Source of the DNA: Culex pipiens pallens
Taxonomy: Eukaryota; Arthropoda; Insecta; Diptera; Culicidae
Direction: 5' to 3'
Length of the DNA stretch: 64,000 nucleotides
NCBI RefSeq assembly: GCF_016801865.2
Contig: NC_068938.1
Location: 219,545,827-219,609,826 of the forward strand
Part shown: positions 44,190 through 55,544 of the stretch, in pieces
Position numbering within the stretch: position 1 is the first letter of the stretch
How the letters are laid out: every line of letters starts with the position of its first letter
Notes under the pieces: generated by a model
What the model saw: only the letters and a program-made list of their open reading frames with translations
Told to the model about the DNA's origin: nothing
The model's database searches: none
Made by a program: the position numbers and the translations under genes

Positions 44190-45720
44190 CTGGTCCCACA
44201 ATAAAACAGAATTGCTCAATTTTCCAACAACCTTCCACATCTCACGTCGCTCAATCAATCTCATAAAGACATTAAAAACTAATAAAAATTAATGTCACTC
44301 CCAATTTCGTCAGATAAGTCTCACCTCTGTCCAAAACCGATAAGATTTGTGACTGTTTTTGCTTGGTCGTAAACCCATTTTTTTCCAAGCGATACAGATT
44401 CCCTGTCACTTCCTGTCAACTTCTCACGGGAGGTCATCGATTGTGATCGATCTTGTTGTTTTGCTGGAACCAAAACCCACTCACAAGTCAAGTAGATACA
44501 TGGCACTAAACCACTACTAGACTGACTGACTGCTCCTCCAAATCAGATCGATTGACCGGCAGTCGAAACATGGCGTCCAGAGTAATTGATGTTGTTAACA
44601 GCGCGCACCACTCGCTTGCTTTGTTTGCAAACATCAGCTACCGATATTGCTGGCCTGTTGGCGGCGTGTCGAATGGAGGATGAAGTTTGTAGAAAAGGCA
44701 TCTTCATGAGTAATCTTTTCAGAAAAAGTTAATTAGGAAACGTCGTCTAAGAAAAAGACACCGCCTTTGGGCGCCCCCGCTATAGATTTCCTTCCGATAA
44801 GATAAGTGGCTTCCCTTGAGGAAGGGGGCATGGTTGACGGAGTCTCGGGGCAGGAGAGGTATCCGAGCGTGACTGGAATTTGTTATCGAAATTATCTCGA
44901 CTGGTAGCGGTTCTTTTTAAGCTACTTTTAGCAGCAGCACGTCGCATCAACGTTTTTTTCCTTGTCATTTTTGCCAATCCGGGTGAAAATTGAGCCTGAA
45001 CTTTGAACTTGCAATTTAATCATCACGCCACCGTGGGCAGGCTTAGGCTATTCCGCGGGACCTCTATAGGCAGAGGCGGTCAATTAGAGGGTTGATTATA
45101 TCGCCGCAGCGGCCACTTCCGTTATAATTACACACACACACTGGGAGCGGTTCGAAGGGAGTGCGGGGCGAATCCCACAGGGAGGGAAAACCCTCGTCAT
45201 ATAGCGAAATGACACCGCCAGAACGCTTGCATGCAACAAAAGAAAAATGATTGTGAAAAACGTGAGGCAGGTGGAAGAGCGTTGTGGCCGGTTGGTAATG
45301 ATGATGCCATTAGCATGGGTCGATTGAGTGCGCACTATAAAAAGACGTAATCGATTCCCTCGCCGGGTTTGACGGATGGCGCGGCAGCGTAGCAGTGTTG
45401 CCATGAAATTAACTCAAATCAAATAATTTGAAGTTTCACAGTGGCTGCATTCGCAAAATCTCTGTCGAAATGATATTTTCTAAAACTTTGCTACGTGGCA
45501 TTTTTCGACCCTTTTAGTTCTGCATTCGTGCTGAATAGACGGAGCATGGGCGAGAATGTTGAATCCAGCACACACAGGCAGACGAGTTATAAGAGTTGCT
45601 CCGGCTTTTGTCAGATTGTGTCCCAACGAACAAGGCGTGGGTGAGCTTTTCAGTCTGTACCATGGCTTATGAACTTTCTCCTGATGCAGGAAAGAGCATG
45701 TGTTGTGCATCAGAATTGTA
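44190..45720. other. single-copy stretch, no gene supported
   Basis: GC-richer and repeat-poor. Open frames at 44,780-44,977 and 45,096-45,404 (minus) lack promoter, splice or homology support. Confidence 0.35.
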
Positions 45721-46099
45721 GGGATGTTTGACTTTTAAAAAAAAATATCAAGATAGTTCAAAATGTTATGTTTTCAATTATTTTTAATTTAGATTAAATT
45801 TTTCAACTCAATTGAAGAGCTATTTAAATCATATTTTTAATCAAAATAGATTTTTGGCATTTCAAAATTATTATTTTTCCTATTCAATGAAAATCAAGAA
45901 GTGACAGCAATACATAGTCCATCAATTCATTACGTCCAAACAAGCCAATTAGCTTTATAAGTATCTTCATACAAATTTGAGGGTTGTCCATAGAAAAGTG
46001 TTATGAAAACATTCGGAAATATGTATCTCGAGAAGGGATTTTCTGATCGTTTTGTTATATTCTGCAAAATTATATGTTATGATTTGGACTATCTAGAAA

Positions 46100-46308
46100 A
46101 AAAAATACTCAAAAAATCAAATTGTTCGCTCTACATCCTCTACATCTACATCGAGATTCCTATTCGAAACTAGGTGTCCGAAGGCATGATTGTTGAGGCT
46201 ATTACAAACTTCTTTTTACACCTAAGCTTCCATCCACCCTGGGATTCGAACTGACGACCTTTGGATTGTGAGTCCAACTGCCTACCAGCGACTCTACCGA
46301 GACAGGAC
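46100..46308 (-). mobile_element. tRNA-derived SINE, single-unit copy
   Basis: On the minus strand GTCCTGTCTCGGTAGAGTCG...GGTAGGCAGTTGGAC, the anticodon-arm-like TTGGACTCACAATCCAA and B-box-like CAGTTCGAATCCC are followed by the same 3' body as the second unit of the SINE at 50,022-50,433, ending in a T-rich tail near 46,100. Confidence 0.75.
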
Positions 46309-46324
46309 AAAAATAGTAACACTC

Positions 46325-47946
46325 TAAAAAAACATTTTTAAAATATCTTTTTATCACAAAAAAAAACTCGATTTTGACTAACATTCCTCTTTGTCTTTTT
46401 TTTATTTTTGAAAATAGTGTCCATTCTTATCCACCTTTAAAAAAAACTTGAAAAGCTAAAAAATTCTCTACAATTTTCCTTTTTGATCCGGCCTTTTTCA
46501 CCACAAACAAGTTTTGTTTTAAGTTCAAACCTATTGACCCTCAATTTTCAATCGATGATATCTTGGAAACCATTAAGCAGATTTTCAATTTAAAAAAATT
46601 TCTCAACTTTTTGAAAACATATTTTCTGACTTTTGAAATTACGACTTACATTTCAATATGGCCAAATAACATGATTTGAAAAGTAAATCGTGATTTTTAA
46701 ATGATTAAAATATTTTTTTCAGAAAGTTGAGAATTTTCACAAAAAAAATTAATTTCAATCTCGAATCTTTTTTTAAAAAAAAATAGGTCCGATAAACACC
46801 TTTTTTGCTTTTTGAAATACTTCGGCGGTGAACTCAAAAGCTGAAACTAAAAAAAAAAATTATTGGACATCTAAAAAAAAATACTCTAGATATCATCGAT
46901 TGAAAATTGGTTTTGGTTTTTTATCTTAATTTTTATTCTTTTATTTTTATTTTTCTTTTTATATCTCAGGAACGGATAAACAATGTCAAAAAAAAATAAT
47001 TTCCTTAGCGTTTCAAAAAAAAATTATCTAGAAACGAAGTTAACTCGGTTGTATTTTTTCAAAAATTTACAAAAGTTGATACCTTATGATTTTTCTGATG
47101 AAAAAAGATTTTGTAAGCTTTTTATGGTGAATTTTTGATACTTTAAAAAAACACTTGCCCTGTTACAGTCTCTACACTGAAACTTATAACAAATCGAAGG
47201 AGATGGTCAAACTCAAGTTTTTGTAACATGAATTATATTTGAAAAAAGTGTAAATTTTTATTCCGTTTGAAATTATTTCTCAAATACTCCTAATTATAAC
47301 CTAAAAAATTGCCGAAGACACCAAATCGTTCAGAAAATCCTTCATCAAGACACAGTTTTTCAAATATTGGCATATAGTATTTTTTATATAAATTTTTATG
47401 ACAGTCCCGAAATTTTTATGGAAACTTGGAGGGAAAACATTGCAGCATTTGTTTTTCCCTTTAGTTTGTTTTGACCTAAGGAATCAATGGATTAAGTTTT
47501 ATCCATATAAAAAAAAAATTAAAACAGATTTTGCTTGTTTACAACTTATAAACAAATTAAAAGCTCTGTGTAATGTTTCTTGTAAGTTTATAAACATGAA
47601 AGTTTTCATAAACAAAAAAGATCCGATATGCCGATTTATAAGTAAACTTTTCTCTTATCAAACAACAAACAAAAAATCAAATCGTTAAAAAGACAAAAAA
47701 TTGGACACAATAAGGAGTGATTAATTTTCTTCAAAAATAATTTTGTTTTGTAAAATAAAATATTGTTTTTACAACAACACATCTTTTTAACTAGAATGTA
47801 AATCTAACGCCAAGAAAAAACAAAAAAAAATAGATTTGTTTTTGCTAGGCCAATAAAAATACATTATATAATAGTCATATCGGGAACATTAACAATCCTT
47901 TTCACTTTCAAGACAAATTATTATCGTTACATAAAACAAACGATCT
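46325..47946. other. AT-rich stretch with short inverted repeats
   Basis: No gene. caattttcaatcgatgatat at 46,547 and its complement at 46,886 form an inverted pair within a low-complexity region; borders of any element are not visible. Confidence 0.4.
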
Positions 47947-49557
47947 GGGTAATTCTCTACCAACTCACACGAAATCGGGAAAAGTTGCCCCGACCCCTCT
48001 TCGATTTGCGTGAAACTTTGTCCTAAGGGGTAACTTTTGTCCCTGATCACGAATCCGAGGTCCGTTTTTTGATATCTCGTGACGGAGGGGCGGTACGACC
48101 CCTTCGATTTTTGAACATGCGAAAAAAGAGGTGTTTTTCAATAATTTGCAGCCTGAAACGGTGATGAGATAGAAACTTGGTGTCAAAGGGACTTTTATGT
48201 AAAATTAGACGCCCGATTTGATGGCGTACTCAGAATTCCGAAAAAACGTATTTTTCATCGAAAAAAACACTAAACAAGTTTTAAAAATTCTCCCATTTTC
48301 CGTAACTTGACTGTAAAAAATTTTGGAACATGTCATTTTATGGGAAATTCAATGTACTTTTCGAATCTTCATTGACCCAGAAGGGTATTTTTTTCATTTA
48401 GAACAAAATTTTTCATTTTAAAATTTCGTGTTTTTTCTAACTTTGCAGGGTTATTTTTTAGAGTGTAACAATGTTCTACAAAGTTGTAGAGCAGACAATT
48501 ACAAAAATTATAATATATAGACATAAGGAAAAACGAAGTTGACTTTATAGCTGTCGGCCACCATTGCTAGTACCAACCACTAGTGTCTTCCTTTTTATCT
48601 ACAAGGACTTCGCCGCCCTGGGCTCCTAAGTGTATGAAAGTATGGCACGGAGCGACGGCGCCGAATAACCATATTTACACAAAGAATTTTGGAGCGCCCG
48701 CCGCGGGATTCGAACCGGCGACCTCTGGATTGTGAGTCCAGTGCGCGGTCCGATTGATCCACACGGGCGGGACGACATAGACATAAGGGGTTTGCTTATA
48801 AACATCACGAGTTATCGCGATTTTACGAAAAAAAGTTTTGAAAAAGTTACTTTTTGCGTTTCTCTTTGTTTCGTCGTCCGTGTCTGTCGCGGGTTACCAT
48901 GAACGGCCATGATGCATGACGACCAACTTTTTCAAAACTTTTTTTTCGTAAAATCGCGATAACTCGTGATGTTTATAAGCAAACCCCTTATGTCTATATA
49001 TCAAATTTTTTGTTATTGTCTGCTCTACAACTTTGTAGAACATTGTTACACTCTAAAAAACAACCCTGCAAAGTTAGAAAAAACACGAAATTTTAAAATG
49101 AAAAATTTTGTTCTAAATGAAAAATGACCCTTCTAGGTCAATCTAGATTCGAAGAGTACATTAAATTTCCCATAAAATGACATGTTCCAAAAAATTTTAC
49201 AGTCGAGTAACGGAAAATGGGAGAATTTTTAAAACTTGTTTAGCGTTTTTTTCGATGAAAAATACGTTTTTTCGGAATTCTGAGTGCGCCATCAAATCGG
49301 GCGTCTAATTTTACATAAAAGTCCCTTTGACACCAAGTTTCTATCTCATCACCGTTTCAGGCTGCAAATTATTGTAAAACACCTCTTTTTTCGCATGTTC
49401 AAAAATAAAAGGGGTCGTACTGCCCCTCCGTCACGAGATATCATAAAACGAACCTCGGATTCGTGATCAGAGACAAAAGTTACCCCTTAGGACAAAGTTT
49501 CACGCAAATCGAAGAGGGGTCGGGGCAACTGCTGTGTGAGTTGGCGGAGAATTACCC
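47947..49557. mobile_element. foldback element, 4-bp TSD, with nested SINE
   Basis: GGGTAATTCTCTACCAACTC at the left and its near-complement (ending GAATTACCC at 49,557) close arms of about 640 bp around an ~80-bp loop (near 48,850-48,925). ATCT flanks both sides (47,943-47,946 and 49,558-49,561). The left arm is lengthened by a 248-bp SINE plus its 12-bp TSD. Mirror-image frames do not encode a transposase. A near-identical copy is at 52,301. Confidence 0.9.
48529..48776 (-). mobile_element. tRNA-derived SINE nested in the foldback arm
   Basis: Identical 12-bp direct repeats ATAGACATAAGG (48,517-48,528; 48,777-48,788) flank 248 bp. On the minus strand the head reads GCCCGTGTGGATCAATCGGAC, CTGGACTCACAATCCAG (intact 5-bp anticodon stem) and GGTTCGAATCCCGCGG (B box and T arm), with a GCCCG/CGGGC acceptor-like pairing, followed by a tRNA-unrelated body ending CAACTTCGTTTTTCC. 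It interrupts only one arm of the palindrome, so it inserted after the palindrome formed. Confidence 0.9.
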
Positions 49558-49561
49558 ATCT

Positions 49562-50010
49562 ATCATGATGATTCAATCCCTATCGTTCTAGAACGACTAG
49601 GATTTTTTTCCTGAATGATAAAAGCAACATTCCTGTTTACAGTTACCTAACATCACTTAGCTGACACACCGTACCCATAGAACGCAAAGGGGAGGGGGGA
49701 ACTATTGCAAACATGAACTACCGGTTCCGCTCTAGCCCCACCTAAACGCTGTTAAGTATCACGAAAGAATCTATTACACGCAGCGCAGAAACAAAAAAAT
49801 AGCGCACAAACAACAGTGAAACCTGGCGCTCGCGTTCTGCGTTCAACCGATTGATCAATTATTCAAAATCAATTAGCTGGTAAAACTGGTAGAACATGTA
49901 CTTGGCAATCGATTGTCGATCGTTTAATCAAGTTGGTACCCGTACTATTTTTTATGAATTTCATTTATGAATTCTCAAAATATTGTTAAGACATAAGAAA
50001 CATAAAGACA
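49562..50010. other. single-copy DNA, nothing recognised
   Basis: No gene or bounded repeat seen. Confidence 0.4.
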
Positions 50011-50021
50011 TAAGCCAAGTA

Positions 50022-50433
50022 AAAAAATCCAAAATCAAATTATTCGCTCTACAGCATTGCCTTGGCGTTCTCGATTGCGAGATTCCTACTCGAAACTAGG
50101 TGTTCGAAGGCTTGATTGTTGAGGCAATTGCAAACCTCTTTTTACACCTAAGCTTCCATCCACCCCGGGATTCGAACTGACGACCTTTGGATTGTTAGTC
50201 CAACTGCCTACCAGCGACTCCACCGAGACAGGACCCAGGGAGACGACTCCTACACCTGGACTGAGCTAACGACCTAACCTTTAGGTTAGTCCGGGGCCAA
50301 CATTTACTTCCCTTCCGACGGAAGGCGTGATCAGACAAATCTCGTCTCGAAAAATGCCACCGGGACCGTCTGGGATCGAACCCAGGCCAACTGGGTGAGA
50401 GGCAACCATGCTTACCCCTACACCACGGTCCCG
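50022..50433 (-). mobile_element. dimeric tRNA-derived SINE
   Basis: Direct repeats TAAGCCAAGTA (50,011-50,021; 50,434-50,444) flank 412 bp. Read on the minus strand, a tRNA-Glu-like head (GGGACCGTGGTGTAGGGGTA, CTCTCAC loop, GGGTTCGATCCCAGACGGTCCC) is followed by a linker, then a second tRNA-like unit (GGTAGGCAGTTGGAC, TTGGACTAACAATCCAA, CAGTTCGAATCCC) and a shared 3' body ending in a short T run. Dimeric SINEs named Twin are known from Culex; whether this is that family cannot be decided here. The second unit also occurs alone at 46,100-46,308. Confidence 0.85.
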
Positions 50434-50444
50434 TAAGCCAAGTA

Positions 50445-51620
50445 GTTTAGGGTTAATGACTGACAAAATGCAACAGTTCTTACCTGTCCTCGTAGATTCA
50501 CCCAAGCCCAAGCGAAACAACACTCAGAGGAACTGGAGCCCACCGTCGTCGTCGTCGTCGTTTAACATACACAACTGGTGCCGGTGCTTTTGCCCGTCGA
50601 ACCAACCAAGCCACATCGTTGAAACATTTTACCCTGAACTCTTCGGGGTCGTCGCGACGCACTGTCTTCTGTTTCTTCTTCTCCCTTCTTCCTTTGGCTG
50701 CGGGAAGGTCGTCGAGGTCTCGTGACGTCCTACAGCGGAGACGACGTCGAAGGCTGCGTCATCAAGGGGCGGTATCTGGAAAATCAGAACCAAAAAGGGG
50801 AAAGAAGGTGAGAATGAGGAGAACAACCATAAACTACAATGACGGAGGGAGTCATAAAACTAATTTTGCGATATATGGCTCAGCCACCGACCGTCGTCAC
50901 CGTCATTGACGACGACATCGATGATGGAAAGCCGACGGTGAAAGTTTATTTTTGGCATGTGTAAAATAGTCGGTGGAAAGACGTCATTTCTAATCTCGCT
51001 TCCAGGAATAATTAAATCGTTAAAAATTGCATGACATCATCCCGTGACCTTTCCACCCAGGAAAAAACCATTAAGGTGGTCCGAATAAAGACAGTAAAAA
51101 AACTTTCAACGTTAAAGTTTTAATTAAACCCCTCACCAGCGAAAAACTTAACAGTCTCTTTTATAACAAAACATAATCTCGGCCCAGACATAACTCTACA
51201 ACAAGTGCTCGTTTTGCGCAGCATACAAGTTTCCCCCGGCGTTTCCTCGTAAATCTAAACCCTCCCCCCAGCCTGTCGGAAAGTGAGAGTGTCCGTTTGC
51301 ATAATAATTTTATTGCTTGGTCATCTCTCTACCCCTGTGAGTCTGAGTCTGCCAGTGTCGGACAAATACGGGTGTGTGTGGGACCACCATCTAGCGACCA
51401 TCAAGGAGCTGAACCACCCGGAGAAAAGAAGAAGCGTGGCAATTAAGGAACGGAACAAATAAAAGCCGAAACGGGCGCGGAATGCCACTTTTTTTTGCCA
51501 TGTTTGATGAATGTGTGTAGACATAAGCTGGGCGCTAGGGAAGTCATTAGAGGGCGGATTATGTTTAGGATTTGTGGATTCCGCGATTTTTTTGGCAGTT
51601 GTTAGTTTTTCCAGCGAATA
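50445..51620. other. single-copy stretch, no gene supported
   Basis: GC-rich parts with a (GTC)n run at 50,547. A minus-strand frame (50,629-50,771) opens after a possible acceptor but has no partner exons. Confidence 0.35.
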
Positions 51621-52300
51621 GACCATGTTAAATGTTTACGATACAATTTCTGGAAACTGTGTTGAATCATGTTTTCGCTTCCCACGAAAAAATCAGATAT
51701 GAACTCTTTTTTCGATGAATCAGTAAAAACACAGAGTAATCCTTTAAAAATGTCAAAAAAAATCACCAAATTTGATTGAAACGATATTTTAAAGTTTATA
51801 AAGAATTCGTAAAAAAAAACAGAACCAGGAAGACACTTTTTAGACAAACATTTTTCAAATCAAACGAAAATTTCAGAGTAAGAGTTTGATCCAAGAAAAA
51901 AATGTATTAGTATTGAGCTCTAGTTACATAATTCTTAGTGACGTAAACGCCAATTTATATCAAACTGTTTTAACATTTTCAAAATATGGCATAAGGTAAA
52001 TTTGCAAGTAAATTTGACACAAAATTTTATTTTACCGTACAAATGTGACTTTTTTTCCTATTTGAAAAACATCCGAATAATAAATTGGCAAACTTTGAAC
52101 AGCACTTCGCTACGTTTTCGGCAATCGTCTTTTCGACATAGTCTTTTTTATCACTTTGTCAAAATAAGTAATTTTTCATCAAAGATTATCCATAAATGCT
52201 AAATTTTGAAGACTGATGAATTACTAGATCTTTATTTTAGATAATTTAGATTTGTCCCGGTAACTATTTTTTCTGAACAATCTTAATCAGTATCGTATAC

Positions 52301-53651
52301 GGGTAATTCTCTACCAACTCACACGAAATCGGGAAAAGTTGCCCCGACCCCTCTTCGATTTGCGTGAAACTTTGTCCTAAGGGGTAACTTTTGTCCCTGA
52401 TCACGAATCCGAGGTCCGTTTTTTGATATCTCGTGACGGAGGGGCGGTACGACCCCTTCCATTTTTGAACATGCGAAAAAAGAGGTGTTTTTCAATAATT
52501 TGTAGCCTGAAACGGTGATGATATAGAAATTTGGTGTCAAAGGGACTTTTATGTAAAATTAGACGCCCGATTTGATGGCGTACTCAGAATTCCGAAAAAA
52601 CGTATTTTTCATCGAAAAAAACACTAAAAAAGTTTAAAAAATTTTCCCATTTTCCGTTACTTGACTGTAAAAAATTTTGGAACATGTCATTTTATGGGAA
52701 ATTTAATGTAGTTTTCGAATCTACATTGTCCCAGAAGGGTCATTTTTTCATTTAGAACAAAATTTTTCATTTTAAAATTTCGTGTTTTTTCTAACTTTGC
52801 AGGGTTATTTTTTAGAGTGTAACAATGTTCTAAAAAGTTGTAGAGCAGACAATTACAAAAAATTTGATATGTAGACATAAGGGGTTTGCTTATAAACATC
52901 ACGAGTTATCGCGATTTTACGAAAAAAAGTTTTGAAAAAGTTACTTTTTGCGTTTCTCTTTGTTTCGTCGTCCGTGTCTGTCGCGGGTGACCATGAATGG
53001 CCATGATCGATGACGACCAACTTTTTCAAAACTTTTTTTCGTAAAATCGCGATAACTCGTGATGTTTATAAGCAAACCCCTTATGTCTATAAATCAAAAT
53101 TTTTGTAATTGTCTGCTCTACAACTTTGTAGAACATTGTTACACTCTAAAAAATAACCCTGCAAAGTTAGAAAAAACACGAAATTTTAAAATGAAAAATT
53201 TTGTTCTAAATGAAAAAATGACCCTTCTGGGACAATGTAGATTCGAAAACTACATTAAATTTCCCATAAAATGACATGTTCCAAAATTTTTTACAGTCAA
53301 GTAACGGAAAATGGGAAAATTTTTGAAACTTTTTTAGTGTTTTTTTCGATGAAAAATACGTTTTTTCGGAATTCTGAGTACGCCATCAAATCGGGCGTCT
53401 AATTTTACACAAAAGTCCCTTTGACACCAAATTTCTATCTCATCACCGTTTCAGGCTGCAAATTATTGAAAAACACCTCTTTTTTCGCATGTTCAAAAAT
53501 GGAAGGGGTCGTACCGCCCCTCCGTCACGAGATATCAAAAAACGGACCTCGGATTCGTGATCAGGGACAAAAGTTACCCCTTAGGACAAAGTTTCACGCA
53601 AATCGAAGAGGGGTCGGGGCAACTGCTGTGTGAGTTGGCGGAGAATTACCC
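52301..53651. mobile_element. foldback element, 4-bp TSD, uninterrupted copy
   Basis: Same termini (GGGTAATTCTCTACCAACTC / complement) and arms as 47,947-49,557, with arms of about 640 bp and a loop of about 80 bp (52,945-53,020). ATAC flanks both ends (52,297-52,300 and 53,652-53,655), different from the ATCT of the other copy, so the two are independent insertions rather than a segmental duplication. No transposase. Confidence 0.9.
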
Positions 53652-53655
53652 ATAC

Positions 53656-55240
53656 AGGGATGACATTGATATAATTTCCATTTATTTTTGAAATATTTTT
53701 CATCTGGTAAGGTTTATCTAAAGCTTATTATTACACTTATACACAAGTTACATGGACTTTTTTTTCAATAGTGTTTAAAAAATAGTAGCTTCAAATATTC
53801 TTACTTTTAATGTTGGAGTAGCCATAGTTTTTATTTTTTGATAAATTAAATTTTAAAGTATGCAAATTTTATTTTTATGTCAAATGTAACATAACTCTAA
53901 AATTCATTGTTTAAATATGGGTGTTCGGCGCCGTCGCTCCACGCCATACTTTCATACACTAAGGAGCCCAGGGCGGCGAAGTCTATGTAGTTAAAAGGAA
54001 GACACTAGTGTTTGGTACCAGCAATGGTGGCCGACAGCTATAACGTCAACTTCGTTCGTAATATGACTAAGGTTGCTGTTATAGTTAATTAGAAAAAAAA
54101 CAATATTATTATTGAGTTAACTAAGTTAATAAGCTTTTAAAAAAACACATACAGTGCCTTAATTTTTTTATTATACATACAGTGCCATCCCGTTTTTGGC
54201 ACCAATTTCTTCAACTATTCTAAAAACTCAAATTTATTTGATGATTTTGGTCTCATTATACATTCAAAACATAACTTAATACGTCATTATTAAAAATATA
54301 ATTAATTTTAATGAAAATAAAAAAAAGATTGTTATTGAAATTATTTTTTGAAGGTCAATGGATCATCTATTTCGTTTATTACGTGATTTATGATTATTCC
54401 TGTCGTTATAAAGCAGGTGTGCTCAAAGTTTTGAATGGCCGGCAAAAAACATTAGAAAACAAAAAAAATAAACAGCTTTGTGAAAAAAAGCCTCCTATCA
54501 GTTGGTTAAATTTTATTAAAATCAGAAAATCAAAAAAAAACGACTTGAATATTATTCATCTACTTTTCATTGCAACTTTCGTTATTTCAGAAAAAAATAA
54601 TGAATGTTTTAAAGTAAATTGATTTATTTTTATTTTATTTTTTCAAATATATTTTAGAAGAGTGACACAAACTTTTTAAAAGCATGTAATTTATTTTTTT
54701 AAATTATGTGCAATCTTAATTATAAATAGTTGCATAAGGATTTTTCAAAAAATATTCCTCCAATTTTAATAATTGATATTTGATGAAAAATTTTGACATA
54801 ATTTACACTTTTTAATCACATTTAAACGTGTTACGATAGAAAGCTACGATAAGATAGATTTTTAACACAATATTTGTTTCATGCAATCACACTTTGTATG
54901 AATTTTTCACACTTTGTATGAATTTTGTTCTTCTAAAAATGCCTAGAAATTTGAAAATTTTGCGAATTGTGTTTCAAAAACACATAATGTTAAATATTTA
55001 GAAACTTCCAAAGAATCCGAAAATACATTCGTTTTACGATTCGATTCATTAAGGAAATCATGGACTTTGAAAATAATAAAATATTTCTGTTAATCAAATT
55101 TTCGAAATTATAAGTAAACAATGTTGAATGATTTAAAAAAAAATGTATGGATACTTTTACTTGAAGTACTGTGTTCAACACTTCTCTAACACCTACAGAA
55201 TGATACCATTCCATACGTAATTTGTACTCTTGTACTCTAA
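53656..55240 (+). repeat. decayed relative of the 27,866-28,795 element
   Basis: Blocks matching that element occur in order (gatgacattgat..., ttttcatctggtaaggttt..., atgcaaattttat..., aatgcctagaaatttgaa..., gttcaacacttctctaac..., ccattccatacgtaat), separated by insertions including a SINE fragment. Ends are not preserved. Confidence 0.6.
53917..54062 (+). repeat. 3' fragment of the SINE seen at 48,529
   Basis: ttcggcgccgtcgctcc... cacactagtg... gtggccgacagctataa...caacttcgtt matches the tRNA-unrelated body of the 48,529 SINE in the opposite orientation. The tRNA head is missing. Confidence 0.8.
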
Positions 55241-55345
55241 AAACGTTATAAACCATGGGTCTATCCACTTGAGGTATTTTTCAGCTTTCGAAATTCTAGC
55301 TACGATTTAGATAATTAAAGATAGTTAGCACACCAGAGCATAATA

Positions 55346-55503
55346 CAGTGGACTCTCTCGTTGTCGATATTGAAGGGACCGTCGAGAGAGGGAGTTATCA
55401 AATTATAGAACGAAAAATCAAAGCAATCTTCTGGAAGAGACTGAAAATTTTATTGACGGCTGGAGCAATATTGATATCGAGAAGATCGACAGCCAGAGAG
55501 CCA
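55346..55503 (+). repeat. left end of a CAGTGGACTCTCTCG-type (Tc1/mariner-like) element
   Basis: TA-CAGTGGACTCTCTCGTTG followed by gaccgtcgagagaggg, an internal inverted motif, then the body shared with 17,925-18,022. The right end is missing, apparently cut off before 55,545. Confidence 0.55.
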
Positions 55504-55544
55504 AAAAAAAAGTAAAAAGTATAGGAAATTATGATTTTTGGATA

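Noticed and set aside
44780..44977. Lys/Arg-rich 65-codon minus-strand frame (MAKMTRKKTLMRRAAAK)
   Set aside because: Plausible composition but no splice, promoter or homology support.
45096..45404. 102-codon minus-strand frame (MATLLRCRAIRQT...)
   Set aside because: Low-information composition, no promoter or poly-A in place, no homology recognised.
48660..48780. A genuine tRNA gene (anticodon-like CAC)
   Set aside because: The tRNA-like part is continuous with a SINE body and bounded by a 12-bp TSD, so it is a SINE head and not a tRNA gene.
50360..50433. A genuine tRNA-Glu gene
   Set aside because: The anticodon stem has mismatches and the segment lies at the head of a TSD-flanked SINE.
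47965..53633. Repeated 60-73-residue frames containing SKMEGVVPPLRHEISKNG-type sequence
   Set aside because: They come from the arms of the foldback elements at 47,947 and 52,301 and differ by terminal stops and lengths; no sign of a translated gene.
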